Below are positions 26,931 through 39,133 of a stretch of 64,000 nt of DNA, one piece after another (the stretch's first letter is position 1; every line of letters starts with the position of its first letter). A program made the position numbers and the translations under genes. The notes below the pieces were generated by a model. That model made no database searches. It was not told the DNA's origin and worked only from the letters and a program-made list of their open reading frames with translations. The stretch is from Rotaria socialis (taxonomy: Eukaryota; Rotifera; Eurotatoria; Philodinida; Philodinidae). The stretch spans positions 62,001 through 126,000 of the forward strand of contig CAJNYU010002057.1 in the NCBI GenBank assembly GCA_905331475.1, given 5' to 3'.

Positions 26931-29900
26931 TTAGATTTCAATTGGTTTTGGATTTGGTTTTCGAATATGACGCATATTAGCACCGGGCTCACTAAACATA
27001 AGAAAAAACAAGATTAGTTTTGTTGTTCTATGAACAGTCGTATCTCTCTGACCTCGGTTTAAATGGTGCATGTGAACCATACGGTCTGGCTACTTGAATA
27101 TCTGCATCATCATTCGGAGCATAAGCTTGTGGACGTGGTTCGGCTTGTGTAATTATGCCGCCTGGCAATAGGAAGTGCTCGGTTTCGCGTTCTTTCTATA
27201 AGAAAAATAGACGAAGATAAACTTCTAAAAAAACAAAAGATTCTTATCGACTAAAACGAACCTCTTCTCGAATTTTACGTTCACTTTTACGTTTTTGTTC
27301 GATTTCATTCGAACGTTGCCATTCACGTTCAAGTTCTTCACTCGGAGGTTCTCCCTTAAAAAATAATAAGGAACAAAGAAAACAATAAGCGTGTTATTTA
27401 ATTGAAACAAAGCAATCTCAACGAACTTGTTCCATTCGTTCATAACATTGTTGTATTTCAACTTCTTTGATGTTTTTGTCTTGTTGAAGTTTTAATGCAT
27501 CTGATTGATAGATTGTTAATTCTGATAAAGTTGCCATCATTTTGCGTGTTATATCTTTGATTTTATTTTGTAAATCATTAACTTTTTTTGCCAATGATAA
27601 TGTATCATCTTTTCCGACATCAACTTTTGTTGATAAACGTTCTATTAGACGATTCACTTGTTCAAGAATAAGGTCTTTCTCCAGTGATTGTTCTTCTTTG
27701 GTTGATAAGCGTTGTTCAAGCTATAGGAAGTTTTTTTTAACTAAATATTTTTACAATGAATTCATTACTTGTTCAAGTTTTCTCATGATCATTTCTGGTG
27801 AGTCATCCGTACCATCGAGAAAACGAACTCGTGCTGGATCATTGGGATTTTCAAGAATTTTTTCAAGTTCAATCAAGCGATCTTGACATGATTCAAGCTA
27901 GAAAAATAATACATAGAATAAGAATAGATATTGAGTTTTTCTCTAAATTGATTTTGTAAACAAAAATATGAAGTTTTATTTTAGTGTTCTATGTTCAAGT
28001 AAGTTTTCAGTATTGATTTCGAATCAGAATTTTTTGCTTCTATCACTTATTATACTATATTAAGATTCTAACACAAAAAAAAAATAATTACTAATACTTT
28101 CGATAGAAAACATGCGTTTTGTTAGATACAAGTACAATAATTATTTTCGTTAGCTTACACATATTCGATATAATTCGAGTTCTTGATCTAATGCTCGTTT
28201 GACAGGTAATTTCTTTCTCGATAAAGCAATTTCTCGCTTTTCTTCTTGAATTTGTAATTCTAATAATCGAATTTCATCATCACGGCTCCTCAATTCAATA
28301 TAGGCATTTTTTAATTTTGCATCTTGAACATTGACTTTTTCCTAAATAAATATTTCAATTAGCACAACAAAACTCATTGGCATTGAAGCAAAAATACAAA
28401 CTTGAAAGACAACTTCTTCATTGTATCGTTCAACAAGTTGTACACTTCGTTCGTTTCTATCCAAAACAGCTGTATCATAATCTTTTCTCAAGCGAACTAA
28501 TTCTTTTTCAGCAAATGCAATTAAATTATTATAATTTCGATTTTCTAATGTTTGCTGTTGATCTTGTACATTAAGTTCTCGTAGATAAGTACGTTGTTTT
28601 TCAACTTTATGTTTTTCTCTATCGCGTTCAACAACCGACGCTAATACAAGTAAGTTCTTCTTTTGTAGATCTTTTTCTAGAATACTTAATTTAGTGCGTA
28701 AAATTTCGATTTCATTTTGAAGTAATTTTAATTTTTCTTTCATTTCATTGGATTTTTGATTATTGATTTGTATGGAATTAACACATTTATTACGTTCATT
28801 TTTAATGATATCATACATCACCGCAAATTCTTTTAATTTTACATCTAAATCGGCGATGCGTTTATCATGTTCATGAATTTCACCTCTCTTTCGTTGAAGA
28901 TCTTCTTGTACAGCTTGTAAACGATTTTTAGCTTTCATTTTTTCTCGACATTTTTGTTCACGTTCATTCGATACAACAGATGCAAAATGTGCCATCGATA
29001 CAGCATCACGACGATAATCGCTCTGTTTCAATAGAACTTCTTCGTGTTCTTTTTGCGCTGTTATTAACATACTTTGCTTAACAATAATTTCTTTTTCCTA
29101 AATTTTAACGAGCAATCGTAGTAGACGTGATAGAGAAAACAACAAGAATATAAACCTGTTTCTCATGTGTTTTTGCTAGATTGTCGATATCGTCTTTTAA
29201 ATCGACTTGATGACCATATATGTCAGTATCATCCGTTGGTATTGCTGCTCGCTAAAAAATAAAACGAAGAAAAAAATTCAAGATTCAATTCGCATCAAAG
29301 AGATCGGCATGGCAATCAAAAACACAGCTAAGCAGTTTGTCTCATATTCAAATGTTTTTCAAATTTACTTTCAGTTGTAGCTTTTCTATTGTCATATTTG
29401 CGCTTGATAATTCATCTTTTGCATGTCGTAATCTAGTTTCCGAACGTTTTAGCTCTCTTAATATTCTTTCTTTTTGTTTTTGTATTTTTGAATGTTGTTC
29501 ATGAATTTGTTTACCCATTTGTATTGTACTTTTAACTGCTTCATTTGATTGACGTCTGAATAGAAATATAAAATTCTTAATTAAAATGATAATTTCGTTT
29601 TTACTCGTCTATTTGTCCTTTCGCTAGTTTAGCTTCTTCGAATGCAATTAAATTTAGCACATTTCTTATTTCTTCATTTAATTTTTCATTATCTTGATTA
29701 TCTTGATCATTTAATCGCATTTCTTTTGATGTTAAAGCTTTTAATTTCTCAACATCTTCTTGAAGTTGTCTTGTTGAATTTTCTTGTTCTTTTACACGAG
29801 CATCCATTTCTTCGATTTCTTGTTCGGTTTGACTAAAATATAATAAGAAAAACAGAATACGGATTAATTCATATTTTTAATTCTTCTTGTTTTCATTCAA

Positions 29901-31123
29901 TTAAATCTTTCAATAGCAGCAAATCAGCAAGCTTATACAGACGCTTAGGATTTTAAGTAAAAATTTTCTAAAAATCTGTAAGAATAGATAAATTTTCTCA
30001 TTATTTAAAACAAAATCTTACTCTCGTTGAAGTGACAGACTATCTGTTTGTTTAAGTAATTCAGCTGGTTTTAGTTTCAGTTGTAGATATTCCGCCTTGA
30101 ATTTAAAGTAAATAATTAATAGACAAAAAAGTAAACATTTTTGTTACTTCAAGATTTTCAATTGAATGTGTAAGTTCATCAAATTGTTTAGTTGTAGTCG
30201 TATATTTCTTTCTTTTATCGCCCAATAAAAGATTTTGATCAGTAATCTCAGATTTTTTTTGTGCTATTTGTCGTTTTAGTTCATCACATTCTTTGCGTAG
30301 ATTTTTTATTTTTTCATCAATATCATGTTGATTTGGTATTCGAGCCTTTTCTTTTTCTAAAGAACGTTTATCTTCTTCCAAACTAAACAATAATGAATAC
30401 TGGTGATGAATCTACTAAAGAAAGAACACTTTTCATATTGTTTCTACGTACGCTTTTATTTTATATTCAAGATCAAATAAACGTTCATTAGTACATGCTA
30501 AATCATTACTATATTTAAGTAGATCTTTTCGGCGTTGTTGAACTTCAGTTGTAATTTTATCTGGAAATGATTCACCTTCTTCTAATATACGTTTTTGTTT
30601 TTCAATTTGAGCTAAATATGTATGTTCTTCTTGGCGTAATCGAGCTTCAGCTTGACGTGATCTTAAAAGAAGAAATAATCATTCAGAAAAATTAAAAAAT
30701 ATTTTGATTTTGTTACAATGTTAAAGCATTTTGTAATTCCATATATTTCGATTTGAGTAAGGCCATTTGCGTACCAGTAAGTGTTCCTTCTTTAAATAAC
30801 TTTAACGAGAGAAGAAGAGAAATACAATAAACAAGGGGATATCTTTTGTATCATACGTCTTCAAGGGTGCGAAAAGCAGGCGTACCAGATTGTTGTCGTT
30901 CTTGTTCGTCAGCATCGATTTCATTTGGAGGTTGAGCCTCAATAGGTTCTATTTCTTCGAATTCACCTGTTTGTTGTTGATTTGATAGTTCGACATCTGC
31001 ATCATCGGTGAGAAAAGCATTTTGTCGTTGGTTATTGGGATCTTCTTCTACTTGTTGATCTGTGTCATAATCTTGATCATCTTGAGAATGATCATCGTCA
31101 TCATCATCACTGTGGGCACTCAT
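26931..31123 (-). CDS. CCDC146: Coiled-coil protein, CCDC146 orthologue
   Basis: Fifteen exons: 31123-30857, 30799-30717, 30661-30452, 30382-30148, 30095-30022, 29832-29605, 29555-29369, 29251-29156, 29097-28402, 28341-28159, 27897-27769, 27720-27427, 27354-27262, 27195-27053, 26991-26931. All keep phase and total 992 aa, close to human CCDC146 (about 955). The N-terminus is acidic and disordered (MSAHSDDDDDDHSQDDQD), and almost everything after it is heptad-patterned coiled coil. The tail PYGSHAPFKP, then EPGANMRHIRKPNPKPIEI, matches my memory of the conserved CCDC146 C-terminus. In animals this protein is linked to centrioles and to the axoneme of motile cilia and sperm tails; in a rotifer ciliary use in the corona would be natural (inference). 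The intron between exons 10 and 11 (about 260 bp) and that between 5 and 6 (about 190 bp) are longer than the rest. Confidence 0.82.
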
Positions 31124-31886
31124 TTTTTTTAAAGAATTAAGCTAAACAAAAGAAAATAAACATATATGATACATATTGTATGTATATGGGATACAATTTA
31201 TTTGAAAAGCTAAATGTTTAGTTGAAAAATGTCATAAATGAAACAACCATTTTTTATGTTTGTTGATATGGGAACAGGCCACATACTATAACTATTGAAT
31301 ATTAATTAAACAAAAGATAAGTATAGTTCTAAAAAGTTAAACATATTAAAAAGAATTAGTATTTAATTTTAAACAGATTCATAAAAAAATATGATGATGT
31401 CGCTAATAGTTGGTGTAACATATTTTAACACGTGAACTATATTCTTCGGTTGTGTTTTGTTCTATTTAGGATTTATCCAGAACACAATCAAACTGCACAT
31501 TAATTTGTTTCATATATGATATCAAATTATTAAATCTAGGATCGATCCATATTGTTGTTTTCTTGCAGATATGAAAACAAACCCATCTGTAAAAATTATC
31601 CTATCATCCTATCCTCAATATATTGTCTACTGGGATGCATTAAGAATACCAATAACAGATTGTATTATAGAGAGCTGATTCACAATATTCCAATAAATCG
31701 AAGACATAATTCGTAAGATCAGTCATATAAATATATCTAAGTAGAATTCCAATTGTTATTTTTCTTTAGTCGTTAAAATGCGCCTTGTGTCAGATTTTAA
31801 AAATTAGAAAGCAATTTATTGCCATAAGATAAATAAGTTACAATAGTGGGATAAAAAAAGGACATTTTAACGATAGAAGAGAATTT
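31124..31886. other. Intergenic, no gene recognised
   Basis: A 760-bp AT-rich gap between two minus-strand genes. It should hold the CCDC146 promoter and the 3' UTR of the repeat protein; no distinct motif is visible. Confidence 0.4.
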
Positions 31887-33724
31887 TCAAAAGTCTGATT
31901 GTCCATATGTTGCATAATTAATTGGTTCAGGATTTGTGGGTTCACCAGTGAATTCCAAATGACGAAATGCTGTCGGTGGTACAAACGATCTTTCATCAAC
32001 TCCTTGATCATTATTGTTATTGCCATATTCTTGCTTCGCGGTTTTACTTTCGAGATGACGAAATGAATCTGGTTTAACATAAGATTTAGTATCAATGCAT
32101 GGACCAGCCGATGAATGTACAGAAGTTTGAGGTGGTCCCGCCTCGCTCATACCTTCGAGATATTTAAATGCGTTTGGATTAACAAAAGATCGTTCATCTA
32201 CACCACTTTCAGTTGTATCATATTTTCTATTTGATGATGTACGTTCAAGATGAGCAAGAGCACCCGGATTTCGATCAAGTATAAAACTACGTGTATCGAT
32301 TTCTGGTTCACATACGTCGGTCTTCTTCATCGGAGGAGGTCGATCAATATATTGCAAAGCATTTGGATTAATATAAGAACGTTCGTCCACTTCAGGTCCA
32401 TCATCAACACGAGGCTTTGGTTCTTTTCGTTCAATCCATTTAAATGCTTGTGGATTCACGATAGGTCGATAATCAATTGTTGATTCAGTAATGGCCAATT
32501 TTGATGTTTCTTTGTTTTCAAGATATTTAAATGCATTCGGATCAACAATTGATTTTGTATCGACACCTGACTCGATGTCACGATGCAATGGTGGGCCACG
32601 TTGTTCAAGATAACGAAAAGCTTCGGGATTCACAATCGGTTTAGTATCAATACCACCTTCATCATAGGTTTTAACTGAATTATCTCTTCGTTTTTCCAAA
32701 TATTTGAATGCATCAGGATTGATTATTGGCCGTGTATCAATAATTGATTCATTCAATACATTCGATGTTTTCTGTTGACGTCTTGTTTCCAAATCTCTTT
32801 AACAATTTCGTAAAAGTTTAGCTTCTTGTACTGACAATGAAAAACTTACTTGATTGCATCAAAATTGGTAATTGGTCTTTCATCGATTCCACCACCAGTG
32901 CCTTGACCTTGTTGTTCATTATCTTTCTTCTTATATGCCTTTGCTTCGATATGGCGAAATGCATTTATATCGACGATAGGTCTTCCATCGATACCTGATC
33001 CTGAACCATCATCACCACGTAATCGATTATTTTTTTCGATCTGTTGTTGACGACGTTTTTCTAATTGCGTAACTGCATCGAAATTAACAATGGGTCGTGC
33101 ATCAATGCCACTTTCATTTGCTGCTGAGATCGGTTTCTGTTGAGCTTTTCTATTATCCAAATTTAAATATTGAAATGCACGCGGATCAATTATGGGCGAA
33201 TCATCAATTTCACTGCGTATATCTTTTTTAATCAAAACATTTTCTCGACTATTTATAGCATATTGAGATAATGCTTTTGGTGGCGATGGTGGTGGTAGTG
33301 GAGATGGATTCACTTTCAATGCTGAATTTACATTTCGTGATGGTGTACCAGGATTTTTCTGATGATACATGCTTGATCCTTGAGCTTGTATAGCACGAGC
33401 ATTGTTATAACCAAGACTTGAATTAGTTGGTTCAATATATTGTGGTTGATTATATTGTCCAACGGGCGCAGGATTGCTTGCACGTCGTTCGACATAGAGA
33501 GATGGTGGGATTGAATAATCTTGAACATTTGTACTGTAATATTGTGATCGGTTGGTTGGATTAGTTAACGCTGGATTTATTGGCCGTCGGTCAACATAAT
33601 GAGACGATGATATTGAATAATCTTGGTTGCGTTGATTGTTACCATAGTTCATCGGTTGATTATACGGTCTAGCTGATCCTTGTGGATATTGGTAACTAGG
33701 AACACCACTATACATTGAAGACAT
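31887..33724 (-). CDS. Tandem-repeat protein with 13 copies of a GIDxRPIVNPxAFKYLE motif
   Basis: Exons 33724-32850 and 32796-31887 join in phase to 594 aa. The first 150 residues are Tyr/Pro/Asn/Gln-rich and low in complexity, with SSHYVDRRPINP and PSLYVERRASNP as weaker early copies, then a PSPLPPPSPPK proline stretch. From about residue 175 to the end, thirteen copies follow of a 17-residue core, small-[IV]-D-x-[RK]-[PS]-[IF]-[VI]-[ND]-P-x-A-F-[KR]-[YH]-[LI]-E, spaced 30-40 residues by charged, variable linkers. Examples: GGIDTKPIVNPEAFRYLEQR and SGVDERSFVNPNAFKYLEGM. There is no signal peptide, membrane segment or catalytic domain. I do not recognise the repeat as a named family; a linear peptide array of this kind suggests a scaffold that binds many copies of one partner, perhaps cytoskeletal. 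The start is the Met of MSSMYSG; an earlier Met lies at 33757. Confidence 0.75.
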
Positions 33725-35251
33725 TGTTTTAATACGTGTAGAAATGGCAATAGACAAAAAACAACAGAACAGCCATGTATTATTACGCTAGATCTATAGA
33801 AGGAAATTATTGATGTATCATTCCATTTTCCCCTGCTCCTGTCTCTCTCTCTCTGTCGTTTTATGTATAATCAACGTTTTCCTTTTTCTTTTCTTTTCTG
33901 TTGATTGCCGATCTATATCTATATGTACGTATGGCACTACGCGCCAAATCAGGCTTTCCGAAGAGGCCAAAAGGAGTTAACCAACTGTTAGGTTGATTTG
34001 TGCATGTTGGTGCAATGTTTTGGTCCTAAAAGAGTATTAAAGGAAATAGAAGTCATGCATATTTTTTCTTCTTGTTACGATATATGAAAGGATCATTTTG
34101 TCGCGTTCTATATATGCATGATATTCGATCGAGATTGTTGTTGTTGTTGTTGATGTTGTTGATATTGTTGATGAGATGTCAAGGATAATAGCTAAAATTT
34201 TGCCTATTGACAAGTACCTTGGATATTCTTTTTGCTTGTAATTAGAATAATGCCCTATAGATTCACAATATCTAATGTGTTAATCATTTACTAGGAGACT
34301 CTAGCCATTATACGTATATGTAACTTTGCATTTTATTTAATGATCTGGAAATCACTCTAGATAATTATCTAGAGAAGGAAAAGAATATTTCCTAACATTT
34401 GACCTAATCGAACAAATTACATAACACTATGAGTAGTGTTCACTATTTTTTGAAGTGATATATGAACGAATTTATTAGACGAAATGATATATATATATAG
34501 ACTATTTTGTACATATGAATTTAGAAAATAAATATGGAATGTTTGATTTCTGACGATATCAGAAATGTAAATACAGTCATTTGATACTGGTACAATGATG
34601 GGACTCTCTATATGCCCAGTAAATCATAAATGAAAGCATACTGTTATTTGACAACAATGAGTCAAAGAGATGATGCATTGCGATATAATCAACGAGATAT
34701 TATAACTGCGCATAGACTTATCTACGACTAATAATCACTGTGCTCGATATTGTTATAAATGTACATCTTTCGCGAGATAAAGCACGCACAAAGGATAATC
34801 TAATGATGCACATGAATATTGAGTATAAGGTCTTTTTTTTAAAGATAGATTGTTTAATCTAATCTTTGCAATTTTAAATCGTTCGATATGATATACTTCT
34901 CTTGGCGTGACTGATGAAGACTATATTATTCAATCGAGTTATATAATTGTGAATATACAAAAGAGAATAATGTTTTACTTCTATGGAAATCTTTATAAAA
35001 GTAGCAAGAAAACGACTCACTAAAATGAACGGATGACTATGTTTCGAAATCAAAAACGTTGAATATCACCTGCATTACCAAATGAGTATTAGCCTTTGAC
35101 AATAAATCATTTATTCGAGGTTAGAATCTTCTTATGTTTAAGAAAGTCTATTTTCTACATAAATGTCTAATCCTATTTTATAATACATTTGAATATCGTG
35201 TTCTTTATTTTTCTATTCAACTTATATTTATCCTTTTGTAGCAACAATATC
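33725..35251. promoter_or_regulatory. Divergent intergenic region with (TTG)n tract
   Basis: A 1.5-kb gap between the start of the repeat protein (minus) and the phytase (plus), so promoters for both must lie here. A TTG/GTT trinucleotide run occupies about 34135-34172. TTTTGTAG followed by an ATG at 35252 may be the acceptor of a 5' UTR intron of the phytase gene. Confidence 0.4.
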
Positions 35252-36391
35252 ATGTCATATTATATAACATTATTCTTCATTTGCATTTATACTTGTTTGG
35301 GTCAAGATTTAATTAATAATCGAGTATTACCATTTATTGAAGCGAGTATTGCAACTGAATCTGTTAGAACTGATCCTGATGATCCAGCGATATGGATTCA
35401 TCCAAATCAACCTGAACTGAGTCTTATTATTGGTACAGATAAAAAAACTGGTACCGGTGGTTTATATGTTTTTAATCTTGATGGTAAAATTATACAACAT
35501 ATTGATAATATTGATCGACCCAATAATGTCGATGTTGAATATGGTTTTAAAATAAATGAAACCTATTTTATCGATTTAGTTGTTTTTACTGAACGCTTAC
35601 AAAGTCGTTTACGTATTTTTTCAATTAATATAAACATTCGTCAATTATATGAAATAACTGGCCGCAATACAAATGTATTTATTGACAGTATTGGCAAGGC
35701 TGCAGCTCCTATGGGTCTTGCTTTATATAAACGACCTAGTGACAAGAAATTTTATGCTATTGTAAGTCGGAAATCAGGTCCTAATTATAATTATCTCGGT
35801 CAATATGAATTGGTTTGGAATCAAGGATTGGTTGATTTGAAATTTATTCGTTATTTTGGTGATTGCCGTGGAAGAGAAATTGAATCAATTGTAGTTGATG
35901 ATCAACTTGGGCATGTTTATTATTGCGATGAATCTTATGGTATTCGAAAATATAATGTTGATCCAAGTACAAATCAAACTGAACAAATCGGCTTTATAAA
36001 TACAACGAATTTATGGCAAGGTGATTCAGAAGGACTTGCTATATATACAACATCCGATAGAAATGGTTATTTGATAACAACTGACCAAATAAGTCGTGGA
36101 ACAATATTTCATATTTTTGAACGTCAAGGAACAAATTCTTATATAAAATCAATAAAAACTCGAGCTGATCGTACAGATGGTATAGAAGTAACAAGTAAAT
36201 TTTTAAATGAAAATTTCCCTCGTGGTTTATTAATTGCAATGAATGAAGTTGATAGAAATTTTCTTCTTTATGATTGGCGTACTATGAACAATGAATTAGT
36301 TTCTGTTAAAAATCATGTTTATTACAATCAATTGAATTTTATATATTTTGTATTAGAATTTGGTATCTGTTACGTCTTTTCGTTTTTTTGA
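35252..36391 (+). CDS. Secreted beta-propeller phytase (3-phytase), probable horizontal transfer
   Basis: Beta-propeller phytases remove phosphates from calcium-phytate. The intronless frame begins with MSYYITLFFICIYTCLGQD, a clear signal peptide; an in-frame Met 21 codons upstream (35189) would add a second hydrophobic run, and a likely UTR acceptor just before 35252 favours the shorter start. Family signatures are present: TDPDDPAIWIHP, TDKKTGTGGLYVFNLDGK, RPNNVDVEYG, GDCRGREIESIVVDD, VYYCDESYGIRKY and QGDSEGLAIY, the acidic and basic residues that line the Ca/phosphate site. Mature size (about 360 aa) matches Bacillus-type enzymes. Animals normally lack this family, so bacterial origin is likely. 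The extreme C-terminus is hydrophobic and its last 39 bases are also the coding end of the PDZ gene on the other strand, so the native stop is worth checking. Confidence 0.85.
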   Translation: MSYYITLFFICIYTCLGQDLINNRVLPFIEASIATESVRTDPDDPAIWIHPNQPELSLIIGTDKKTGTGGLYVFNLDGKIIQHIDNIDRPNNVDVEYGFKINETYFIDLVVFTERLQSRLRIFSININIRQLYEITGRNTNVFIDSIGKAAAPMGLALYKRPSDKKFYAIVSRKSGPNYNYLGQYELVWNQGLVDLKFIRYFGDCRGREIESIVVDDQLGHVYYCDESYGIRKYNVDPSTNQTEQIGFINTTNLWQGDSEGLAIYTTSDRNGYLITTDQISRGTIFHIFERQGTNSYIKSIKTRADRTDGIEVTSKFLNENFPRGLLIAMNEVDRNFLLYDWRTMNNELVSVKNHVYYNQLNFIYFVLEFGICYVFSFF

Positions 36392-37726
36392 ATGGCCCGG
36401 TTTAACTTGTGGTGGTGGTGGTGCTTCTTCTTCTTCATTTTCATATTCGACAAATGATCGTGCTCTCATCTCTTTAATATCTTGTTTTGGAACTTCTGGA
36501 CTGACTTTTTTCGGCTTATGATTTTGTGAAGATTTAACATCAGATTTTTCTTGTCGTGCAGCAACAAATGATATAGTCTAAATAAAAACGATTTAAAAAC
36601 TTATTAAAGTCTAAAGAAAAAGTTTACTTTTCGCCCATCATCATAAGCACGTTCAATAAATAAAAGAGCTTTTGAAACATCGATATCAACAAGACTATAA
36701 TTTCCTGCTTGAATTAAATAATCACCTTCTTTGAGAACACCTAAAAATCAAAAAAGAAAAAATCGATTCAACTAGTAATTGATATCAAACAATATTTCTA
36801 TGGTAGTCGGAGATGCTTCGACTTAGGAACTGTGAGACTAACTTTAGAATTTAGTATACTTCAATTTTCTACATAAGTAAGTGAATAACTAATTTTTCTC
36901 TTTTTTCTGGGATTCGTTAATACTTAGATACAGCTTTGACTCTTGGCAATATTTTCATGATCTCACTGTACTAGATATTGATGGAAACAAGAGACTCATT
37001 GCTTTCACCTGATCGGTCCGGAGTATACTAAAACTTTCTTCTAGAGTTCTCTATCTCAGATATTGATCCATTTCTGTCAGTATAACATGTTTGCATTTAC
37101 CATGCGTATCAATCATGCCGTGTGGCAAGATTTCATCGATAAATACCCAACTTTCACCTTCAATCTGACCAACGACAAGACCCAACTGTGCTTCCTAAAC
37201 AATTAAAAACAAAAAAATACAATGAACGAAAAAACGTTAACGATCACACTTTTTCAATTTCAACTGGTATCAATTGATATTGACCATAGTTATACTAGAA
37301 TATATAAAAATGAGACAAGAAAAATAACAATCAAGTTATTAGATACTGTAGCAAGTGCTTTGGTTGGTTCGATCAATTCTAGTTGTTCAATTACTGAAAT
37401 AATTAAGTTAATATAGAATTTCTAAAAATTAATTAGCAAAAATTACTTACATGAAGTGCGTTGTAAATATGAATCGCGATCTATATATGAAGTTCGAGTT
37501 GATTCGCCCAACGGTATATCATGATAACCATTACTAAATTTTCAAGTCATATATTTTATTTTTTCAATAGATTCTAAATAGAACCATTTACCCTTTATGG
37601 TTGTTGGGCGAGACTTGCGCCTATAAATAAAAGTAAAATAATGTACATGTGAATGATTGAAAGATAATTTGTACATACTCTTCTAGTAGGACTTGGTTCC
37701 GGTTTATAATGGGCTTTTGTTGACAT
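36353..37726 (-). CDS. Small single-PDZ-domain protein
   Basis: Eight exons (37726-37679, 37620-37592, 37533-37451, 37393-37347, 37294-37250, 37194-37101, 36740-36628, 36577-36353) keep phase throughout and give 227 aa. After about 60 polar residues, one PDZ domain runs from QLIPVEIEKEAQLGLVVG through VFIDEILPHGMID and GVLKEGDYLIQAGNYSLVDI to VSKALLFIERA, with the usual beta2-strand carboxylate loop replaced by LGLVVG. The C-terminal 75 residues are charged: Lys-rich, then EYENEEEEAPPPPQ, ending KKRKDVTDTKF. It probably acts as a cytoplasmic adaptor that binds partner C-termini; the partner is unknown. Its final exon overlaps the phytase 3' coding end by 39 bp in antisense. One intron (36741-37100) is longer (360 bp) than the rest. 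Confidence 0.78.
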
Positions 37727-39133
37727 GTTATTTTTAACAAGCTTGATACTACTTTCTTGTTGTTCGTCAAAAGAATTATATAAACTATTCGCAGGTTATC
37801 TTATATCCTTATCATTTCTATTAGTATCACCTGACTCTAGATGTTGACTTCTTTTTTTTTATGAAGGTTTTTTTTTTATATAATTTACTCTAAATTTATG
37901 CAATTCATCTTAGTTTTCTTGCACATTTTACAATGATATGACAGATGATCTTCAACTAAACAATATAAAAGAAAAATAATGTCACTTTTGAAGAATGGCA
38001 TATAGGCTTTTATTATCTTACATATTACTCATTTCTCTATTTTCATACTATCGTATAAATAGAAATTTTTGTTTCCTTACTTTTTTTAAATTTATTCGTG
38101 CAACTTAGTTCTGGAATATTTTTCTTAAAATGACGTAAATTTTTGAGTTTCAGAAATCATCTAAGAAAAATAATTTCTCCATTTTTTTCACTTATTAAAC
38201 TTAAAACTGGTCGAACAAAGAAATGCTTGCTGTTAATTGCTTCTAGTAATCTCACATTGCATCTGTTACCAAACTCATAGATTCCCATATGGATGAAATC
38301 AATACTGTTACGAACGTAAATTGACAAAAAAATGTAGTTCAGTTCTAGTTGACCTCAACTAATGTGAATTCATTCAGCTGGTGTTTTCAATCGATTACAT
38401 CATCCTGGAATCAATTAGTGATACAGTTAGAGCAAGAGTAGTGCAATGGCAGTTCGAAGAAAAATCTTCCTAAACCAAAACATACTGGCTGTTTCTCTTA
38501 TTTAGTATTAAAAAATATCTTTCAGACTCAGAATTATTTTTCAAACCGTTTACAGCACAGCAAATTGTAAAGTGTTTTATGATTAAGAATATTTTCCAGA
38601 AAGGAAAATTACTTCCGTCCCAGTTAGAATCAAGAGATTATCTAGCTTAGAGAAACTCAATTTTCTGCAGTGTTAGAATCAAATCAACTATTTAAGTGAG
38701 TCTTTTTTCTGCATTCTTATCTTTCATAAGATTCGCCAAGTATTACATGAAGTATAATTCAAGAAAAATTAAACGTATTAATCATGCATATCAATCAATC
38801 GAAAATGTTTCAATTATCGGTAAAATAATCTATATGATTTTGTTTCATTTTATTTTCATATGGTTTTTATGAGAACTACACACATAAGCGGCAGTGACAT
38901 AAATCAAAAAAATGATGCAATATCATTGATACAATGATAATGCAATATACAACACACAACAAAGCAAAAAGAAAACAATTTGACATGTGAAGATCTATAC
39001 AAATGTTTAATTCTCTAAGTTGATCTTCATTAACTAACGAATAATGACAAGAACAGAAAAAGAAACACACACTAGGTATTGATAACGAAAAATGAGAGCG
39101 GTAATTTTTTGTTATTCGATTTGTTTTATTTTC
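37727..39133. other. Intergenic, no gene recognised
   Basis: A 1.4-kb AT-rich gap between two minus-strand genes. It is presumably the PDZ promoter at the left and the H2A.Z 3' flank at the right; nothing else is visible. Confidence 0.4.
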
